In this document: in pieces, positions 33,801-41,690 of the stretch | How positions within the stretch are numbered: position 1 is the first letter of the stretch | Layout of the letters: every line of letters starts with the position of its first letter | Assembly: GCA_042408875.1 (NCBI GenBank) | Contig: JBHOQS010000002.1 | Location: 186,001-250,000, forward strand | Length of the DNA: 64,000 nucleotides | Origin: JBHOQS01 sp042408875 | GTDB taxonomy: Bacteria; Chloroflexota; UBA11872; JBHOQS01 | Direction of reading: 5' to 3' | The notes under the pieces: generated by a model | The model's input: only the letters and a program-made list of their open reading frames with translations | Database searches by the model: none | What the model was told of the DNA's origin: nothing | Translations under genes and position numbers: made by a program

Positions 33801-34142
33801 CTCGCCCGCGTGCAAGCCCCTGCGCCCGTCGCTCGCGCCCCTGTGGTCGCTGCGGCCGGCGTTGAGGAGGCCGAGGCACGTCACCTATTTGCCGGTGACT
33901 GGGAGACGTTTGAGGCCGGCTCAACGGCCTCGTGGGAGACGCCCGCTGGGCTTCCGCACGCTCTCCAGCGAGCTGTGGAGCCTCAGCCGTCTGAGGGATC
34001 GGGAGCACCGGGCATCGCGGGAGAGCACGGGCCGACCGCGCCGGGCCAGGCGCAGGCGGCTGAACTGGATCGTCTGGCCGATGAGGTCTTCGAACTGCTG
34101 CGCTGGCGCCTGGCCGCCGAACGCGAGCGCATGATGCGCTAG
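30840..34142 (+). CDS. 1100-residue Ala/Pro/Gly-rich disordered protein of the injection system
   Basis: GTG start at 30840, 15 bases after the tube gene. Only the first 110 residues (with GWLAGRRTLAGSIAARLQWQ) and the C-terminal helix (LDRLADEVFELLRWRLAAER) look ordered. The rest is low-complexity Ala, Pro, Gly, Glu. At least eight [LVM]QR tripeptides are scattered along it (PLQRRE, PLQRKQ, VLQRRG, RLQRST, QVQRAG, IMQRSL, DVQRSA, ALQRAV). The C-terminal helix is shared with the 145-residue protein upstream. A tape-measure or cargo-scaffold role is possible given its size and the absence of another tape measure, but the sequence is not coiled-coil like typical tape measures. Confidence 0.7.
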   Translation: MVEEPRAAPASEDWPLAGWLAGRRTLAGSIAARLQWQPALTSGRAGLAMLRPALRAFVPAIPIARLFEPVAGPLQRREISWSAVERFWWRRQAPELALLGGRRTRWQITPVPLQRKQELAAPAPEPVEADLAPEALLDEAVALELREETPDAGMLEFPAEHAASTGAPATGEQPLSPPSQAGPLAAIGRALSTIMRRLVPTMEHAPVAGSRRTRTLLETAGGEAQQELLAAPGAEAEGPGQAVPAAGPAQPAILGGQGAPGLAPGAAIARQAAPAGPALTVPLEQSAAGPATLSAARTVEPLESAPMTVREGAPAVSSQEGEPAGLPSPSLEAGQAAPGGGMATLRLRALELWHRVVPRRAAPAGQPTALPVERVAEPPALPADRADQGDVELAGRAAKPASPVVERTLPETVAMPATAPVTALTPAGPVMPEAQPDVVTRTPAAGDAGGAVEAPGSSTPLGLSGPQDQQRVSAIPAAPPEAPGPAFQPWRPGEPRPAPADLIAPLAAGVLQRRGAETSGESGPAAVGPEPAAEGAAGAPGWPPAQPSDPWSRRAVPPAAPPAPGATSQERPAWAVSLSEQLRRLQRSTHAEPESSIQPEARQGAMPSTGQATVQPAPAEPRQVQRAGSAGAPGPAARSGLPAAPLASLEPAAGVAGAPAAPPQSAHLQQTVAPAPSAPPESAGQGPAIARSGPGSTSPAPDAVEESARQESRLAGAADTSALDAPVELVAFPSLAEWLSARSRGFATRIMQRSLAMPLANAAGWAEEHAAAAGGLAAEVMSQVSSSPAPGSALLSGASETGELRRAPDVGSAALPPESTSGVPAEPGVEAEPVSPYAAYLEALRASGMPPGASGSPRSEAPSWGSAAGPFRLSEGRSAPGGAPGQSRPGAPSGIYRAAGLGPFGTPGAPLDVQRSAAGAAAGTQEPEPPPEGSAPDQDELAQVLRNLPPAMAAAAMAKGVLAPQPGTPSRTATGAVEPAPAPSWQPLARVQAPAPVARAPVVAAAGVEEAEARHLFAGDWETFEAGSTASWETPAGLPHALQRAVEPQPSEGSGAPGIAGEHGPTAPGQAQAAELDRLADEVFELLRWRLAAERERMMR

Positions 34143-34227
34143 TCCTGGGGAGTAGGCGAGTACACCGCTGCCATTTGAGATACACATTCAAGAATATACA
34201 TCGAGACATGGGCGAAGGAGCGCATAG

Positions 34228-34923
34228 ATGGCCGCACCGGCTTTAAAAGGCGAGTTGCAGAAGCTCAAGTTTTACAACGCCGACACAGGCCAGGAAGTGG
34301 TCGAGTGCCACTTCAATCCGAACGAGTTCACGATCACCAAAAGTAATCAATGGCAGGCTGAAAACAAGGCAGGGGCGAACATCCCCGACGTGCATTTCAA
34401 AGGCGGCGGGCCGCGCCAGCTCCAGATGACGCTGATCTTTGATACCTACGAAAAGTGCACCAACGGCGCCAGCGTGGATGTGCGCCAGGCTACCGATAAG
34501 CTGCTCGCCCTCATGGAAGCGGAGATCCCACAGAGGACCCCCAGGGGGCAGTCCACGCGGCCGCCCCACGTCGAGGTGGGCTGGGGGAAGTTCCGCAGCT
34601 TTCGCGGCGTGATCACCCAGCTCAGCCAGAAGTTCACGCTCTTCATGCCCGACGGCGTGCCGGTGCGCGCGACCGTCCAGGTGACCCTGCAAGAAGTACC
34701 CAGGGAAGCAGTTAGGAAGCAGACAAAGGGGCAGAACCCCACATCCGTAGCCGCGGGTGCCCGGGAGGTGCATGTGGTGCGCCCCGGCGACACCATCGAC
34801 TGGATCGCTGCCGAGCGCTTAGGAGATCCCGCGCTCTGGCGGCGTATCGCTGAGGCGAACGGCCTGGATGACCCGCGGCGGCTGCGCCCAGGCCAGGCGC
34901 TCTTGATCCCGCCGGAGCTCTGA
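34228..34923 (+). CDS. LysM-domain baseplate protein (Afp7/Pvc7 class)
   Basis: 231 residues. The N-terminal part (LKFYNADTGQEVVECHFNPN, then QLQMTLIFDTYEKC and VEVGWGKFRSFRGVITQLSQ) is the tail-hub/baseplate fold. The C-terminal 50 residues are a LysM domain, VVRPGDTIDWIAAERLGDPA with LRPGQALLIP. In related particles this protein joins the tube to the spike. The 85-base gap before it is AT-rich and could hold a weak internal promoter. Confidence 0.92.
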   Translation: MAAPALKGELQKLKFYNADTGQEVVECHFNPNEFTITKSNQWQAENKAGANIPDVHFKGGGPRQLQMTLIFDTYEKCTNGASVDVRQATDKLLALMEAEIPQRTPRGQSTRPPHVEVGWGKFRSFRGVITQLSQKFTLFMPDGVPVRATVQVTLQEVPREAVRKQTKGQNPTSVAAGAREVHVVRPGDTIDWIAAERLGDPALWRRIAEANGLDDPRRLRPGQALLIPPEL

Positions 34924-34994
34924 CCGGTCGCTGTCGAGCATCGAAAGACACGCGGCAGGCACGAGTAACAGGCATAAGTAGCTAAGGAGGGCAC

Positions 34995-36785
34995 ATGGTA
35001 GGCGCTACAGACCTCCGTGCGCAGACGTCGCTGCTCTGGATTAAGGTTAACGGGGCAGAGCTGGATGTCAGCCAAGTCGTTGATCTCGTTATCGAGCAGG
35101 ACCTGATGGCCGCGGATAGCTTCGCCATCCGGTTGCGCGATGTGGACGATCGCAGCGCCCAGCGCACGCAGGTCTATGTCCCCATGCTCGACAGCGACCA
35201 GATCCCGATCGGGGCCGAGATCGAGATTGGCCTCGGGCACGAGGAGCGGCCGGAGCCGGTGCTGGTCGGCATCGTCATGTCGCTCGAGCTCGAGGCGCGC
35301 AACGATGCCATGCCGGTCCTTACAGTGCGCGGCTACGATGTCTCGCACAAGATGCGGCGCGAGCGAAAGAGCCGCGCCTTTGTAAATATCACAGATAGTG
35401 ATATCGTGCGGCAGATCGCGCACGAGTATGGCCTGAACGCCAGGGCCGGGGTTGAAAAAACCACCGAGATCTACCCGCATGTGTTCCAGGATAACCAGAC
35501 GGACTGGGAGTTCCTCCAGGCGCGGGCGCAGCATATCGGGTACGAGCTGTTCATCGAGGGACGCACGCTCTACTTCCGCAAGCCCCCGGCGGGCGAGCGC
35601 GGCCCGGAGCTGGAGCTCAACCAGACGCTCCGTCGCGTGCGTGTGCGGCTGTCGGCGCCGGCCCAGGTGAGCGAGGTGCTCGTGAAAGGCTGGGACCCGG
35701 TCGCCAAGCGAGAGATCGTCGGACGGGCCACGCGGCCTTCCTTTCAGCACCAGATCGGCGAGAGGCGCTCTGGGGCCCAGATCGCCAGCGTGCTGGGCAG
35801 CGGCAAGCAAGTGGTCGTAGACCAGCCGGTGCACACTCAGCGCGAGGCCGAAGCGCTGGCTCAGTCCATCCTGGACGAGATCGCCGGGGAGTATCTCCAG
35901 CTCGAGGGTGTCTGCCTGGGGGACCCGCGCCTGCGCCCCGGGCGGCCGGTCACGCTGAAGAATATCGGCACGCGGTTCTCCGGAACGTATTACCTGTCGG
36001 CTGCCATGCACCGCGTCACGCCCGACCAGGGCTACCTCACCCACTTTAGCTTCACCGGCCGCCGCGCCGCGACGCTGACTGCGCTGCTCACTGAGCCAGG
36101 CCCAGCCAGGCGCGTCAACGGCCACTCTGGGCGATACGTCGGCGTGGCCACCGGGATAGTAACTAATAACAAGGATCCGGACTACGGCTACCGCGTCAAG
36201 GTCAAGCTCCCATGGCTTGCCGACGTTGAAAGCACCTGGGCCAGGCTGGCGTCTCCTATGGCCGGTGCCGGACGGGGCCTGTTCATCCTGCCTGAGGTCG
36301 GCGACGAGGTGCTGGTTGCCTTCGAGCATGGTGACATCAACTACCCGGTTATCGTGGGCATGCTCTGGAACGGACGGGACCAGCCCCCGAAGCCAGTGCA
36401 AGAGGTGGTCCACTCTACCGGCAAAGTCAACCAGCGTATCCTCAAGTCCCGCCTGGGGCACACCGTGACGCTGGACGATTCCGAGGAAAACCCGGGCATC
36501 ACCATCGTGGACAAGACCGGCAAAAACACCATCGAACTCAAGTCCCGAACGAACGAGCTCACGATCTCGGTCGAAGGCAACCTGTCGCTGAACGCTAAGG
36601 GCAACATCTCCATCACTGCCCAGGGCAACATCAGCATCTCCGCTCAGAGGAACCTGGACGCGACCGCCCAGGGGAACGCCAGCATGGAAGCCCGGGGTGG
36701 CAAGGCAACGGTGAAGGGCGCCATCGGCGAGGTCCAGGCCACCGGGTCGCTGACCGTGCGGGGTGCGACAGTGAATATCAACTGA
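34995..36785 (+). CDS. VgrG/gpD-like central spike protein
   Basis: 596 residues, Afp8/Pvc8 class. Residues 1-370 form the gp27/gpD-like hub (VDDRSAQRTQVYVPMLDSDQ, YDVSHKMRRERKSRAF). A gp5-type OB fold follows at about 375-460 (YRVKVKLPWL, then LPEVGDEVLVAFEHGDINYP). The C-terminal 100 residues are a repetitive beta-helix with GNLSLNAKGNISITAQGNIS units, the needle. AAGGAGGG precedes the ATG. The PAAR tip gene is next. Confidence 0.95.
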   Translation: MVGATDLRAQTSLLWIKVNGAELDVSQVVDLVIEQDLMAADSFAIRLRDVDDRSAQRTQVYVPMLDSDQIPIGAEIEIGLGHEERPEPVLVGIVMSLELEARNDAMPVLTVRGYDVSHKMRRERKSRAFVNITDSDIVRQIAHEYGLNARAGVEKTTEIYPHVFQDNQTDWEFLQARAQHIGYELFIEGRTLYFRKPPAGERGPELELNQTLRRVRVRLSAPAQVSEVLVKGWDPVAKREIVGRATRPSFQHQIGERRSGAQIASVLGSGKQVVVDQPVHTQREAEALAQSILDEIAGEYLQLEGVCLGDPRLRPGRPVTLKNIGTRFSGTYYLSAAMHRVTPDQGYLTHFSFTGRRAATLTALLTEPGPARRVNGHSGRYVGVATGIVTNNKDPDYGYRVKVKLPWLADVESTWARLASPMAGAGRGLFILPEVGDEVLVAFEHGDINYPVIVGMLWNGRDQPPKPVQEVVHSTGKVNQRILKSRLGHTVTLDDSEENPGITIVDKTGKNTIELKSRTNELTISVEGNLSLNAKGNISITAQGNISISAQRNLDATAQGNASMEARGGKATVKGAIGEVQATGSLTVRGATVNIN

Positions 36786-36841
36786 GGCTGACTGGACGCG
36801 ATGAGATCAGCGACAACGCCATAGAAAATCGAGGAGAAGCC

Positions 36842-37234
36842 ATGGGACAGCCGGCAGCGAAACAGGGCGACCGTATCCAGGCAATTGATACCCATATCAT
36901 CATGGTGCCGTCTCCAGGCGGGCCGGTGCCGACGCCGCTGCCGCATCCGTTTAATGGCATCCTATTGCAAAACCTGAGCCCGAATGTGAAGATCATGGGC
37001 ATGCCGGCAGCAACGGTCGGCAGCATTGCTATCAATACGCCAGCGCATATCCCGCAGGGCGGACCGTTCCAGAAACCGCCTACGAACCAGGGGCGCATTA
37101 TCACCGGCAGTCCGACCGTGTTCATCAACGGCAAGCCGGCCGCGCGCAACGGTGACCAGGCGATGACCTGCAACGATCCAGTAGACCTGCCCATAGGAAC
37201 GGTGATCGCGGTGGGAACGGTGCTGATCGGGTAA
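36842..37234 (+). CDS. PAAR-domain spike tip protein
   Basis: 130 residues that sharpen the spike. Features are AAKQGDRIQAIDTHIIMVPS at the start, the repeated glycine-centred strands SPNVKIMGMPAATVGSIAIN, GSPTVFINGKPAARNGDQAM and a closing IAVGTVLIG. Histidines and a cysteine that bind the tip metal are present. The position right behind the VgrG-like gene is canonical. Confidence 0.93.
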   Translation: MGQPAAKQGDRIQAIDTHIIMVPSPGGPVPTPLPHPFNGILLQNLSPNVKIMGMPAATVGSIAINTPAHIPQGGPFQKPPTNQGRIITGSPTVFINGKPAARNGDQAMTCNDPVDLPIGTVIAVGTVLIG

Positions 37235-37267
37235 CCGGCTGCGCGGTGAGGAGGAGCGGGCACAGTC

Positions 37268-37687
37268 ATGGCACAGCAAGGCGATTTCCTGGGAACTGGG
37301 TGGGCCTTCCCTGTGCGCGTGAACAGCCGCGGCGGGATCGAGTTCTCACGGCGCGAGCGTGACGTCGAGGAGGCGATCCGGATTATCCTGTCAACGCCCA
37401 TCGGCGAACGCCGCATGCGGCCAGAGTTCGGCTGCGCGGTGCACGACCTGGCCTTCGCTACGAACGATCCAACCACACATGGCCTGATCCGCTACTACGT
37501 GTACCAGGCTCTGACACTCTGGGAGCCACGCATCATCTTGACCGAGGAGGGCATCCGCGTCTACACCGACCTGACGGAGCCCTCCAAGATCATGGTAGAG
37601 ATCGCGTACACCATCAGGGCCACGAACGAGCGGCGCAATCTGGTGTACCCGTTCTATCTCATTCCTGGCGAGCACACGGCGAAGTAG
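37268..37687 (+). CDS. gp25-like baseplate wedge protein
   Basis: 139 residues of the GPW/gp25 family. The lysozyme-like core has VEEAIRIILSTPIGERRMRP, EFGCAVHDLAF and RIILTEEGIRVYTDL. It nucleates sheath assembly at the baseplate. The family's EPR motif is partly altered (WEPRIIL). Flanked by PAAR and baseplate J as usual. Confidence 0.93.
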   Translation: MAQQGDFLGTGWAFPVRVNSRGGIEFSRRERDVEEAIRIILSTPIGERRMRPEFGCAVHDLAFATNDPTTHGLIRYYVYQALTLWEPRIILTEEGIRVYTDLTEPSKIMVEIAYTIRATNERRNLVYPFYLIPGEHTAK

Positions 37688-37703
37688 CACGCGGAGAGCG
37701 CAC

Positions 37704-39680
37704 ATGCCATTGCCGGCACCGAATCTCGACGATCGCAGGTTCCAGGACATCCTCGATGAAGCGCGGCGGATGATCCCCCGTTACTGTCCGGAGTGGACTG
37801 ATCACAACCTCTCTGATCCGGGCATCACGCTGCTGGAGCTCTTTGCCTGGATGACCGATATGCTGCTCTACCGGCTGAACCGCGTGCCGGAAAAGAACTA
37901 CGTGAAGTTCCTCGATCTGATTGGCGTGCGGCTCGAGCCGGCCCGGGCAGCTTCGGCAGATATTACCTTCAGGCTGAGTGCGCCACAGCCGGAGGACGTG
38001 GTCATCCCGCGCGGGACGGCCGTGGGCACCGTCCGCACGGAGACGCGCGAGGCAATCACCTTCACCACCGACCGCGATCTGCCCATTCGCGTGCCACAGC
38101 TCCGCTACATCCTGGCCTGCCGTGGCGGCACACGCTTCCACGACTACCGCCCGGCCATTGAGGATCCGCGGCAGGGGCTGGGCGTCTTCGGCGACCCGCC
38201 CCAGGAAGACGATGGCCTGTACCTGGGCTTCGCCAACGACCTGAGCGCACATATCCTGGCGATCACCCTGCACTGCCGGATCGAAGGTATCGGGGTGGAT
38301 CCTAACGACCCGCCGCTGGTGTGGGAAACCTGGGATGGTATGGAAGGGAAATGGGTCCGCCTGCGCTTGGACCAGGACACCACCGGCGGCCTGAACCGCG
38401 ATGGCGTGGTGATCATCCATACGCCGTATGCGGCCAGGCCCGCGCTGGTTGATGGGAAGGAAGCCGTCTGGGTGCGCTGCCGGGTGCTCCGACCGCGCCC
38501 CGGCCAGGCCTTCTACAGCGACAGCCCGCGCATCACAGCGCTGCCGCTCGTGGAAAGCATCGGTGGGCTGGTGCCGGCCAGCCACGCGTTCGTCGTCGAG
38601 GGCGAGCTCCTGGGCATCAGCGATGGCACGCCTGGCCAGACCTTCCGCCTGCAGAACCTGCCAGTACTGCCTCGCCAAGCCGGCGAGACTGTCGAGGTCG
38701 AGGGCGAGGGCGGCGATTGGGAGCCCTGGACGGAGGTGCAGCATTTCGGTGGCTCCGGCCCTGACGACCCGCACTTCGTGCTCGACGACGTCACGGGTAC
38801 CGTGGAGTTCGGCCCCCGCGTCCGGGCGCCCGACGGTGAGGAACAGCAGTACGGCCGCGTGCCTCCGCAGGGGCGGCGCATCCGCTTCTCGCGCTACCGC
38901 AGCGGCGGCGGCACGGCCGGCAACGTCGGCGCGGGCACGCTCACGGTGCTGAAGTCATCGATCCCCTACGTGGCTGAGGTAACGAACTTTGCCCCGGCCA
39001 CGGGCGGGCTCGACCCTGAGGAGCTCGAGCATGCCAAGCTGCGCGGCCCGCGTACCTTGCGCACCCAGGAACGCGCGGTGACGGCGGAAGACTTCGAACA
39101 GCTCGCGCGGCAAGCGTCCCCGCTGGTCGGCCGCGCCTGCTGCCAGCCTATTCGCGGCAGCACCGCGGCCGCGGGCGACGGTGCCTCGCCCGGCGTCGTG
39201 CGGCTCCTGCTAGTACCATCCCTGCTGGATGAGCCCGGCCCCCTGTCGCCGGATCGCCTCCAGCTCCCAGCACATGTGCTGCAACAGGTCCAGGAATACC
39301 TGGACGAGCGGCGACTGTTGACCTGTGAGCTCGTGTTGGCCGCGCCGGCGTATACCTGGGTGAGCGTGGCCGCGCGCCTGCAGGCACGGCCACGGGCGGA
39401 CCGGGCGCGGGTGCAGCGCGAGGCGCTGGCGGCGCTCTACCGCTTTCTCCATCCGCTGTACGGCGGACCCGATGGCAGCGGCTGGCCGTTCGGTCGCGAG
39501 CTCTTCCTGGCCGATGTCTTCGCCGTGCTCCAGCGCATTGAGGATGTGGATATCGTCGAAGAGGCAGCGCTCTACCCGGTGAACCCCTTCACCGGCGCGG
39601 CTGGACAGCCCGCCGGCCGCGTGGCACCCGGCCCCAGCGGCCTGATCTGCTCGCATGAGCACCGTATCGAGGTGCACTGA
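37704..39680 (+). CDS. baseplate J-like protein (Afp11/Pvc11 class)
   Basis: 658 residues. It starts MPLPAPNLDDRRFQDILDEA, with YCPEWTDHNLSDPGITLLEL and FAWMTDMLLYRLNRVPEKNY, the hallmark of the eCIS/phage putative baseplate assembly family. The C-terminal half has RTQERAVTAEDFEQLARQAS and LAALYRFLHPLYGG. It builds the baseplate wedge with gp25 and tail protein I. Its last codons lie in a 17-bp tandem duplication shared with the start of the next gene. Confidence 0.93.
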   Translation: MPLPAPNLDDRRFQDILDEARRMIPRYCPEWTDHNLSDPGITLLELFAWMTDMLLYRLNRVPEKNYVKFLDLIGVRLEPARAASADITFRLSAPQPEDVVIPRGTAVGTVRTETREAITFTTDRDLPIRVPQLRYILACRGGTRFHDYRPAIEDPRQGLGVFGDPPQEDDGLYLGFANDLSAHILAITLHCRIEGIGVDPNDPPLVWETWDGMEGKWVRLRLDQDTTGGLNRDGVVIIHTPYAARPALVDGKEAVWVRCRVLRPRPGQAFYSDSPRITALPLVESIGGLVPASHAFVVEGELLGISDGTPGQTFRLQNLPVLPRQAGETVEVEGEGGDWEPWTEVQHFGGSGPDDPHFVLDDVTGTVEFGPRVRAPDGEEQQYGRVPPQGRRIRFSRYRSGGGTAGNVGAGTLTVLKSSIPYVAEVTNFAPATGGLDPEELEHAKLRGPRTLRTQERAVTAEDFEQLARQASPLVGRACCQPIRGSTAAAGDGASPGVVRLLLVPSLLDEPGPLSPDRLQLPAHVLQQVQEYLDERRLLTCELVLAAPAYTWVSVAARLQARPRADRARVQREALAALYRFLHPLYGGPDGSGWPFGRELFLADVFAVLQRIEDVDIVEEAALYPVNPFTGAAGQPAGRVAPGPSGLICSHEHRIEVH

Positions 39681-39699
39681 TGATCGAGGTGCACTGATG
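39666..39699 (+). repeat. 17-bp tandem duplication across the baseplate J / tail protein I junction
   Basis: ATCGAGGTGCACTGATG occurs twice head to tail (39666-39682 and 39683-39699). The unit contains the stop of the upstream gene and the ATG of the downstream gene, so both are present twice. The original junction was most likely a coupled TGATG. Confidence 0.9.
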
Positions 39700-40332
39700 G
39701 CGGTCGAGCCGAACGGACACATCCCGCCTAGCGGTCTGCTGGATTATCTCCCCCAGCCGTACCAGGGCGATTCATTCCTGGGGCGCTTCCTGCGTATTCC
39801 GGAGAGCATCTTCGCCCAGATCGAGGGCATCCTCGACGCCCTGCCGCACTATTTCGATCCGCGCACCGCGCCGGAGGAATTCCTGCCGTGGCTGGCCGGC
39901 TGGGTCGGCGAGGAGCTGGATGAGAACTGGCCGCTGGCGCGACGGCGTGCCTTCATCGCTCGCGCCGCCGCGCTCTACCGCTGGCGCGGCACGCGCCGCG
40001 GCCTGCGCGAGCATATCAGCCTGTACACTGGCCGGGCACCGCTCATCGTCGAGAACTTCGATGGCCTGCGGCTGGGACAGGACGCCGCGCTCGGGCTCAA
40101 TACCAGGCTGGGACAGCTCCAGCCGAACTACATTGCTATCACGGTACCGGCCGCGCCCGGCGAGCAGCCCGATGAGCGCATCCTGCGTCGCATTATCGAG
40201 AGCACAAAGCCCGCTCACGCGAGCTATACACTCGAGATCCGCACGCTTGCGACAGCGGAGCCGTCGTCGGGCGGCGACGTAGCTACGCCAGCCGGCGACG
40301 GCCAAGGAGGAAACGAACGTGGTGCAGACTGA
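39697..40332 (+). CDS. phage tail protein I-like baseplate protein (Afp12/Pvc12 class)
   Basis: 211 residues from ATG 39697; an ATG at 39655 in the same frame lies inside the previous gene. It shows YLPQPYQGDSFLGRFLRIPE-like opening residues and FDPRTAPEEFLPWLAGWVGE, then RRAFIARAAALYRWRGTRRG and the tail FDGLRLGQDAALG. It completes the wedge of the baseplate. Its end overlaps the following GTG start by 14 bases. Confidence 0.92.
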   Translation: MAVEPNGHIPPSGLLDYLPQPYQGDSFLGRFLRIPESIFAQIEGILDALPHYFDPRTAPEEFLPWLAGWVGEELDENWPLARRRAFIARAAALYRWRGTRRGLREHISLYTGRAPLIVENFDGLRLGQDAALGLNTRLGQLQPNYIAITVPAAPGEQPDERILRRIIESTKPAHASYTLEIRTLATAEPSSGGDVATPAGDGQGGNERGAD

Positions 40333-41653
40333 CGTTGCCCGCTTGCAGCTCCGGCGGGTGAACCCCTTTACCGGGCTGATGATCGATGCCTCTGTTTGGC
40401 GCGATGCGCACGACTACCACCGCACGCAGATGCGCCTGCACCATCTAGCGCTGCACGGGTGGGGCATTGTGCAGGGCTTGGAGGTATCGCTCGCCGAGCC
40501 GGAGAACACCGTGCACATCGCGCCGGGGCTCGCCATTGATCCAGCCGGCAACTTCGTGGTCGTGTCGCAGCCCTACACCCACCAGATCGAGGCGCTACAG
40601 CCAGGGACCGTCTACTTGATCCTCCAGTTCAGTGAGATCCCAACGGGACCGCACCAACCCGCCGGAGACGGGGCCGGGCAACCCACGCGTATCCTCGAGG
40701 CCTATCGCATCTACCAGCGCGAGCAGCTTCCCACCGAGCCATGCCTGGAGCTGGCCAGGATCCAGATCGATCCGGCGCGCGGGCCGATCCGTGCACCGGA
40801 GGATCCCGCGAATCCTGGCGTGAACGAGCTGGACACCCGTTTCCGGCCATCGCTCGGAGCAGCGCCGCCAACGCGCATGGCACTGGAACTTGCCCCGGCT
40901 GCCGAGGTCCCACCGCCCCTGCCAGAGGTCACCATCACCCCGGCCGTCACGCCAGTAGCCACGCCGCCCGCGCCGCCTTCTCCTCAGCCGGAGCCGGCAG
41001 CGGTATCCGCGCCATCGTTCGCACCAGCACCTGGCTCTCCTCTGACCCAGACGCCCACAGAGCCGGAGCAGCCGCCTATCGTGCTGGCTGTGGCGGCCCA
41101 CGGCGGGGCAGGATGGGACCGCCATTGCGACGGCCTGCGCTACCTGGCGCGCGAGGTCGAGGCCGGCGCAGGGCGGCCGGTGCGCGTGCTCGAGGCCGTT
41201 GTGCCAGCGGAGGCCAATGGTATCGATCTCCTGTACTTCACCGGCTACGGCCGGCTGGCCTTGAGCGATGCCGACGTCGAGGGCATCGCCCGGGTGATGC
41301 AGCACGGCGGGGTGGTCCTGGCTGAGGGGTGCGCTGCTGGGCCCAACGGCGAGGCAGGCGCCCGCGAGTTCGCCCGCTCGTTCGTGGACCTGGCTATCCG
41401 GCTGGACCGCCAGCTCGCCCGGGTCGAGCGCGGGCATCCTGTGCTGGTGGCCCGCCACGTCTTCGGCGAGCCGCCGCCCGGGGCTCAGGCGATGGCGATG
41501 CTGGCCGAGGCCGGAGGGATGGTCTACAGCTACGCCGATTACGGCTGCGCCTGGCAGGGTGGCCCACTGGATCGGGCGCTGCCGCGTGGCGTTATCCGCG
41601 ATGCACTCGAGTTCGGCGTGAACCTGGCGCTGTACCGCCGCGCCGCACCATGA
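40319..41653 (+). CDS. baseplate-associated protein with C-terminal DUF4159-like domain
   Basis: 444 residues from GTG 40319, with GGAGG 10 bases upstream. Residues 1-165 resemble the eCIS N-terminal module (FTGLMIDASVWRDAHDYHRT, LHHLALHGWGIVQGLEV). A proline-rich linker covers about 200-255. Residues about 260-440 look like DUF4159, a glutamine-amidotransferase-like fold (LLYFTGYGRLALSDADVEGI, GGVVLAEGCAAG, then a late arginine/histidine pair). A fusion of these two modules is unusual; DUF4159 function is unknown and could be binding rather than catalytic. Confidence 0.75.
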   Translation: MVQTDVARLQLRRVNPFTGLMIDASVWRDAHDYHRTQMRLHHLALHGWGIVQGLEVSLAEPENTVHIAPGLAIDPAGNFVVVSQPYTHQIEALQPGTVYLILQFSEIPTGPHQPAGDGAGQPTRILEAYRIYQREQLPTEPCLELARIQIDPARGPIRAPEDPANPGVNELDTRFRPSLGAAPPTRMALELAPAAEVPPPLPEVTITPAVTPVATPPAPPSPQPEPAAVSAPSFAPAPGSPLTQTPTEPEQPPIVLAVAAHGGAGWDRHCDGLRYLAREVEAGAGRPVRVLEAVVPAEANGIDLLYFTGYGRLALSDADVEGIARVMQHGGVVLAEGCAAGPNGEAGAREFARSFVDLAIRLDRQLARVERGHPVLVARHVFGEPPPGAQAMAMLAEAGGMVYSYADYGCAWQGGPLDRALPRGVIRDALEFGVNLALYRRAAP

Positions 41654-41690
41654 GCTTGCCGGTTGCCAGTGCTATGAAGGACCCCCCGGT

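Noticed and set aside
34446..36461. 671-codon antisense open frame opposite the LysM and spike genes
   Set aside because: The plus-strand genes are diagnostic tail components; the antisense frame is a shadow.
36560..36780. Independent repeat element
   Set aside because: The repeats encode the beta-helix needle of the spike protein.
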